From contig JAGOKK010000010.1 in NCBI GenBank assembly GCA_017994635.1, positions 1 through 35,571 on the forward strand: 35,571 bases of DNA, written 5' to 3'. This DNA is from Candidatus Cloacimonadota bacterium (GTDB taxonomy: Bacteria > Cloacimonadota > Cloacimonadia > Cloacimonadales > Cloacimonadaceae). Below, piece by piece: positions 32,596-35,571 of this stretch. The notes beneath the pieces were generated by a model, which made no database searches, had not been told where the DNA came from, and worked only from the letters and a program-made list of their open reading frames with translations. Each line of letters opens with the position of its first letter. The first letter of the stretch is position 1. The translations under genes were made by a program, and so were the position numbers.

Positions 32596-33755
32596 CGATC
32601 ATAATTGGCGCGGGACCTGCTGGTTTGGGAGCAGCCCTTGCCCTGAATCGACCAGCTTTGATCCTGGAACGGAACAGCTTTGCCGGCAGGAAACTACTGC
32701 TTTCAGGTAGCGGGCAATGCAATGTGACCAATGCTGCAGAGCCGGAGCTATTCCTACAGCGTCTGGGCGACTTCAAGAATTTTCTGAAACCGGCTTTCTA
32801 CGCTCTCAGTAATCGCGCTCTGATGGATCTGCTCGAAGCTGGCGGGTGTCCGCTCCTTACTCGTGAAGATGGCAAAGCATTCCCCGTCTCCATGCACTCT
32901 GCTGAAGTGAGAAACTGTCTGCTGAAGCTGGTACTGGCCAAAGGACACACAGTGGAGTATGGGGTAAAGGTCATCGGGATAATGCACTCCAAAGACGGAT
33001 TCTCGATCCAGTCTGAGAATGGCAATTCTTATCCTGCCCAGAAGGTAATCCTGGCTGGTGGAGGAGCATCCTATCCAGAAACCGGGAGTGATGCCAGCGC
33101 TTATCGTCTGGCCAGGGCTCTGGGACACACTGTTCTGGAGCCGCATCCTGCCCTGGCACCTCTCAAGATCAGTGATTTTGGCTGTTTTAGCACCTGTGCC
33201 GGAATTACACTGAAAGGCATCCAGCTAAAGCAGGGTAAAAAGAGCTGCCATGGCGATCTGCTCTTTACTCATCAGGGTTTTAGCGGCCCAGTGATCCTGG
33301 ATCACTCATATCGGATAAACAAGGGGGATACGGTGTCTCTGGTCTTTGATGCATCGGGTGCTTTCCCATCGCTGCTGGCCCGTTACCCAAAGAAGAAGTT
33401 ATCCTCGGTATTGCACATGCTGGATCTGCCTCATAGCCTGTGTGCCGCCATATTGAAGCACTTAGGGGTGGCAGATCAGCCTGCCGCAGATCTACGGGCA
33501 CATGAGCGTAAACATTTGCAACAGTGGTTGCAATGTGCACCTTTCCTGGTTCGGAGCCTGGCCTCATTGGCGGAATCGATGTCGGACTATGGAGGTGTAG
33601 CTTTGAAGGAAGTAAAGGCTTCCACGCTGGAATCGCACATAATCCCCGGGCTTTATCCTGTGGGTGAGACCCTGGCTTATTCTTTGCCCACGGGAGGTTT
33701 CAGTATACAAATGGCTCTTTCCACAGGATATCTGGCGGGAAAGCATGCAGAATGA
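32592..33755 (+). CDS. HI0933/BaiN-family flavoprotein (NAD(P)/FAD-dependent oxidoreductase)
   Basis: A 387-residue FAD-binding protein. The dinucleotide fold starts at residue 2 with IIIGAGPAGLGAALAL and the conserved RKLLLSGSGQCNVTN motif comes at about 35-49. A second FAD segment (ILAGGGASYPETGSDA) and the C-terminal GLYPVGE region complete the family pattern. The substrate is not known for most members. It starts on GTG 32592, overlapping the LolA-like gene by four bases, and may therefore be co-transcribed with the export operon although its activity is cytoplasmic. Confidence 0.9.
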   Translation: MTIIIGAGPAGLGAALALNRPALILERNSFAGRKLLLSGSGQCNVTNAAEPELFLQRLGDFKNFLKPAFYALSNRALMDLLEAGGCPLLTREDGKAFPVSMHSAEVRNCLLKLVLAKGHTVEYGVKVIGIMHSKDGFSIQSENGNSYPAQKVILAGGGASYPETGSDASAYRLARALGHTVLEPHPALAPLKISDFGCFSTCAGITLKGIQLKQGKKSCHGDLLFTHQGFSGPVILDHSYRINKGDTVSLVFDASGAFPSLLARYPKKKLSSVLHMLDLPHSLCAAILKHLGVADQPAADLRAHERKHLQQWLQCAPFLVRSLASLAESMSDYGGVALKEVKASTLESHIIPGLYPVGETLAYSLPTGGFSIQMALSTGYLAGKHAE

Positions 33756-33815
33756 AGATTTGGAATACAGACTTTTTTGGTTATCCTGTATGAGATAAGA
33801 CTCGATGGAGTGTTG

Positions 33816-35504
33816 ATGATTCAGTTACAAACATATACCCTGAAAGCAATGCTAAAGCAGACCGTGGAGCGTCATGGAAACCGTCCAGCGCTTACGATGG
33901 TGGATGCCGAACCCATCACCTACCAGCAATTGGATGGTCTGATCGATGATGTGATCGACCTGATGCGCGATCATGGCATCCAAAAGGGAGACCGGGTAGC
34001 GATCTTGTCCCAAAACATGCCCAATTGGGGCGTAGCTTATCTGGCGATCACTTCCATGGGCGCCATTGTGGTTCCCATCCTGGTGGATTTTCACCTTAGT
34101 GAGATTCTGCAGATCATACGTCACAGCGGAGCCAAAGCAATCTTTGTGTCTGCCTTGCACTACGATAAAGTGGCATATAGCGATCTGGATCCCATGCCCG
34201 TAATGTTCAATCTGGAAAGCCTGGAAACGGTGGACCCGAATCTGCCCAAGGACAAAATCACTGAGTTCATTCAAGAACGCAGCATGGCGTTTAAGCGTCT
34301 GCGAAACAAGGCAAAAGAAGCTGTTGGCCTGGCCGGAGAACCCCACGAGGACGACCTGGCAGCCATCATCTATACTTCCGGTACCACCGGCAGTTCCAAG
34401 GGCGTGATGCTCACACACAGGAACCTCGTGAGGGACGCCTGGCTTACTTTGCATATCCAGGAAGTAAACGAACGAGACCGCCTAATCTCAGTTTTGCCCC
34501 TTTCTCATACATACGAATGCACTATCGGATTTATCATCCCGATGATGACCGGTGCCTGTGTATACTATCTGGATAAACCGCCCACGGCGCGAATCCTGAT
34601 CCCCGCCATGCAAAAGGTCAAGCCCACTATGATCCTCACTGTGCCGCTAATCATCGAAAAGATCTTCAAAATGCAGATCTTCCCACAGCTCACCCGCAAT
34701 CTACTGATGCGAGAGCTGTACAAATTGCCCCCGATTCGCAAGGCTTTACACACTGTGGCAGGCAAGAAACTGATGAAGACCTTTGGCGGTAAGATCCATT
34801 TCTTCGGGATAGGCGGTGCGTTGCTATCGCATGATGTGGAACGTTTCTTATATGAAGCCGGCTTCCCTTATGCCATCGGTTACGGGCTTACCGAGACTTC
34901 ACCCCTGATCGCGGGTTGCACGCCAGCGGTGGTGAAGTTCAGATCCACTGGTACGGTATTGCCGGAGCTGGATGTTCGCATTGCCAATCCCGATCCGAAA
35001 ACCAAGATCGGTGAAATCCAGATCAAGGGCCCCACTGTGATGAAGGGTTATTACAAGGACAAGGAGCGCACTGAGCAGGCCTACACTCCAGACGGATACT
35101 TTAAGACCGGCGATCTGGGGCTGCTGACCAAGAATAACTACCTTTACATCAAGGGGCGCATCAAGAATGTGATCATCGGTCCCAATGGCGATAACATCTA
35201 CGCCGAAGAGGTGGAAGCCAAGCTGAATGAAGCGGAAAGCGTATTGGAATCCCTCGTTTATGAAAGCGGGGGAAACATCGTGGCTAGAGTTTTTCTAAAT
35301 TATGAGATTCTGGACAAGCTGCACGGCATCTCAAAGATGGGGAATACACAGACCGAAAAGTTCATCGAAAGGCACCTTTTGGATCTGCGTGCCCATATCA
35401 ATGCCAACGTGGCGTCGTTTTCCAAGATTCATAAGATCATCGAGCAGAAAGAACCCTTTGAGAAGACGCCAACTCAAAAGATCAAACGCTTCCTCTATCA
35501 ATAA
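33816..35504 (+). CDS. Long-chain fatty acid--CoA ligase (AMP-forming)
   Basis: A 562-residue adenylate-forming enzyme that activates a carboxylic acid with ATP and CoA. The P-loop-like YTSGTTGSSKG is at 186-196, YGLTETSP begins at 356, the adenosine-binding Asp433 is in FKTGDLG, and a C-terminal Lys in TPTQKIKR would be catalytic. The sequence agrees with long-chain FadD-type enzymes, but substrate chain length cannot be read and activation of other acids is possible. ATG 33816 (ggag five bases upstream) is chosen over a longer frame from 33777. Confidence 0.88.
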   Translation: MIQLQTYTLKAMLKQTVERHGNRPALTMVDAEPITYQQLDGLIDDVIDLMRDHGIQKGDRVAILSQNMPNWGVAYLAITSMGAIVVPILVDFHLSEILQIIRHSGAKAIFVSALHYDKVAYSDLDPMPVMFNLESLETVDPNLPKDKITEFIQERSMAFKRLRNKAKEAVGLAGEPHEDDLAAIIYTSGTTGSSKGVMLTHRNLVRDAWLTLHIQEVNERDRLISVLPLSHTYECTIGFIIPMMTGACVYYLDKPPTARILIPAMQKVKPTMILTVPLIIEKIFKMQIFPQLTRNLLMRELYKLPPIRKALHTVAGKKLMKTFGGKIHFFGIGGALLSHDVERFLYEAGFPYAIGYGLTETSPLIAGCTPAVVKFRSTGTVLPELDVRIANPDPKTKIGEIQIKGPTVMKGYYKDKERTEQAYTPDGYFKTGDLGLLTKNNYLYIKGRIKNVIIGPNGDNIYAEEVEAKLNEAESVLESLVYESGGNIVARVFLNYEILDKLHGISKMGNTQTEKFIERHLLDLRAHINANVASFSKIHKIIEQKEPFEKTPTQKIKRFLYQ

Positions 35505-35516
35505 TTGGAGCACATC

Positions 35517-35571
35517 ATGACCATCGGTAGCATTTTGGAACACCTCGAGCAGTACGCACCCAGGTCATTGG
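35517..35571 (+). CDS. N-terminus of a probable Nif3-family protein (cut by window end)
   Basis: Only 18 codons are in the window, starting at ATG 35517 with a ggag site at 35507-35510, twelve bases after the ligase stop. The reading M-T-I-G-S-I-L-E-H-L-E-Q-Y-A-P-R-S-L resembles the first helix of Nif3/YbgI-type dinuclear metal proteins (often ending A-P-x-S-L-A-E-x-W-D-N). That assignment is tentative. Confidence 0.45.
   Translation, partial: MTIGSILEHLEQYAPRSL

Noticed and set aside
1-35571. CRISPR arrays, tRNA or rRNA genes, complete insertion sequences
   Set aside because: No regularly spaced repeats, no tRNA T-loop/anticodon patterns in the intergenic regions, and no transposase reading frame were recognised.

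Overview
This window looks like chromosomal DNA of an anaerobic, Gram-negative, amino-acid-fermenting bacterium of the FCB superphylum, most likely the Cloacimonadota (Candidatus Cloacimonas and relatives). That is an inference from gene content. The content includes a six-gene Rnf complex, ornithine aminotransferase, an acyl-CoA dehydrogenase, outer-membrane barrel proteins, an LolA-like/LolCDE-like export operon, and a secreted peptidase with a PNPF-type C-terminal sorting domain of the type IX class. Almost everything is on the + strand; only one clear gene (16586-17770) is on the - strand.

Layout. 1-1000: remnant of a diversity-generating retroelement (DGR). It comprises a 5'-truncated DGR-type reverse transcriptase that has lost the catalytic Asp of motif A, an adenine-rich template repeat in the reading frame of a formylglycine-generating-enzyme/C-type-lectin-like fold, and a terminator-like hairpin. 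No variable repeat or target gene lies in the window. 1265-3515: ornithine aminotransferase (rocD) and the GTPase gene era, separated by a hairpin that ends just before the era start. 3516-8967: a 264-nt leader with several hairpins, then rnfCDGEAB, a ferredoxin:NAD+ oxidoreductase that pumps ions, ending in a strong terminator.

9100-10981: one copy of a dispersed intergenic repeat, then three coupled envelope genes (two membrane proteins, one of DUF975 type, and one small secreted protein). 10997-13434: ettA (ABC-F translation factor) and an unrecognised lipoprotein with a terminator. 13523-16526: acyl-CoA dehydrogenase, a small PAS protein, queH (queuosine synthesis) and a deoxyhypusine-synthase-like protein, tightly packed. 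16586-17770 (-): a PDZ plus barrel-like envelope protein. 18047-26561: two large secreted peptidases, one M28 metallopeptidase with a C-terminal sorting domain and one 1797-residue subtilase with many Ig/FN3/ASH-like domains. 26562-27086: gene-free, holding the second copy of the dispersed repeat in opposite orientation.

27087-32595: a six-gene, overlapping operon (TetR regulator, outer-membrane barrel, ABC ATPase, two FtsX-type permeases, LolA-like periplasmic protein) that looks like a self-contained, regulated envelope export system. 32592-35571: an HI0933-family flavoprotein, a long-chain acyl-CoA ligase/synthetase, and the first 18 codons of a probable Nif3-family protein.

The metabolic genes fit a fermenter that moves electrons between ferredoxin, NAD and CoA intermediates and stores energy through Rnf. 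The secreted peptidases would supply peptides and amino acids. The most unusual locus is the broken DGR with an apparently intact template repeat. No CRISPR array, tRNA, rRNA or insertion sequence with a transposase was recognised.
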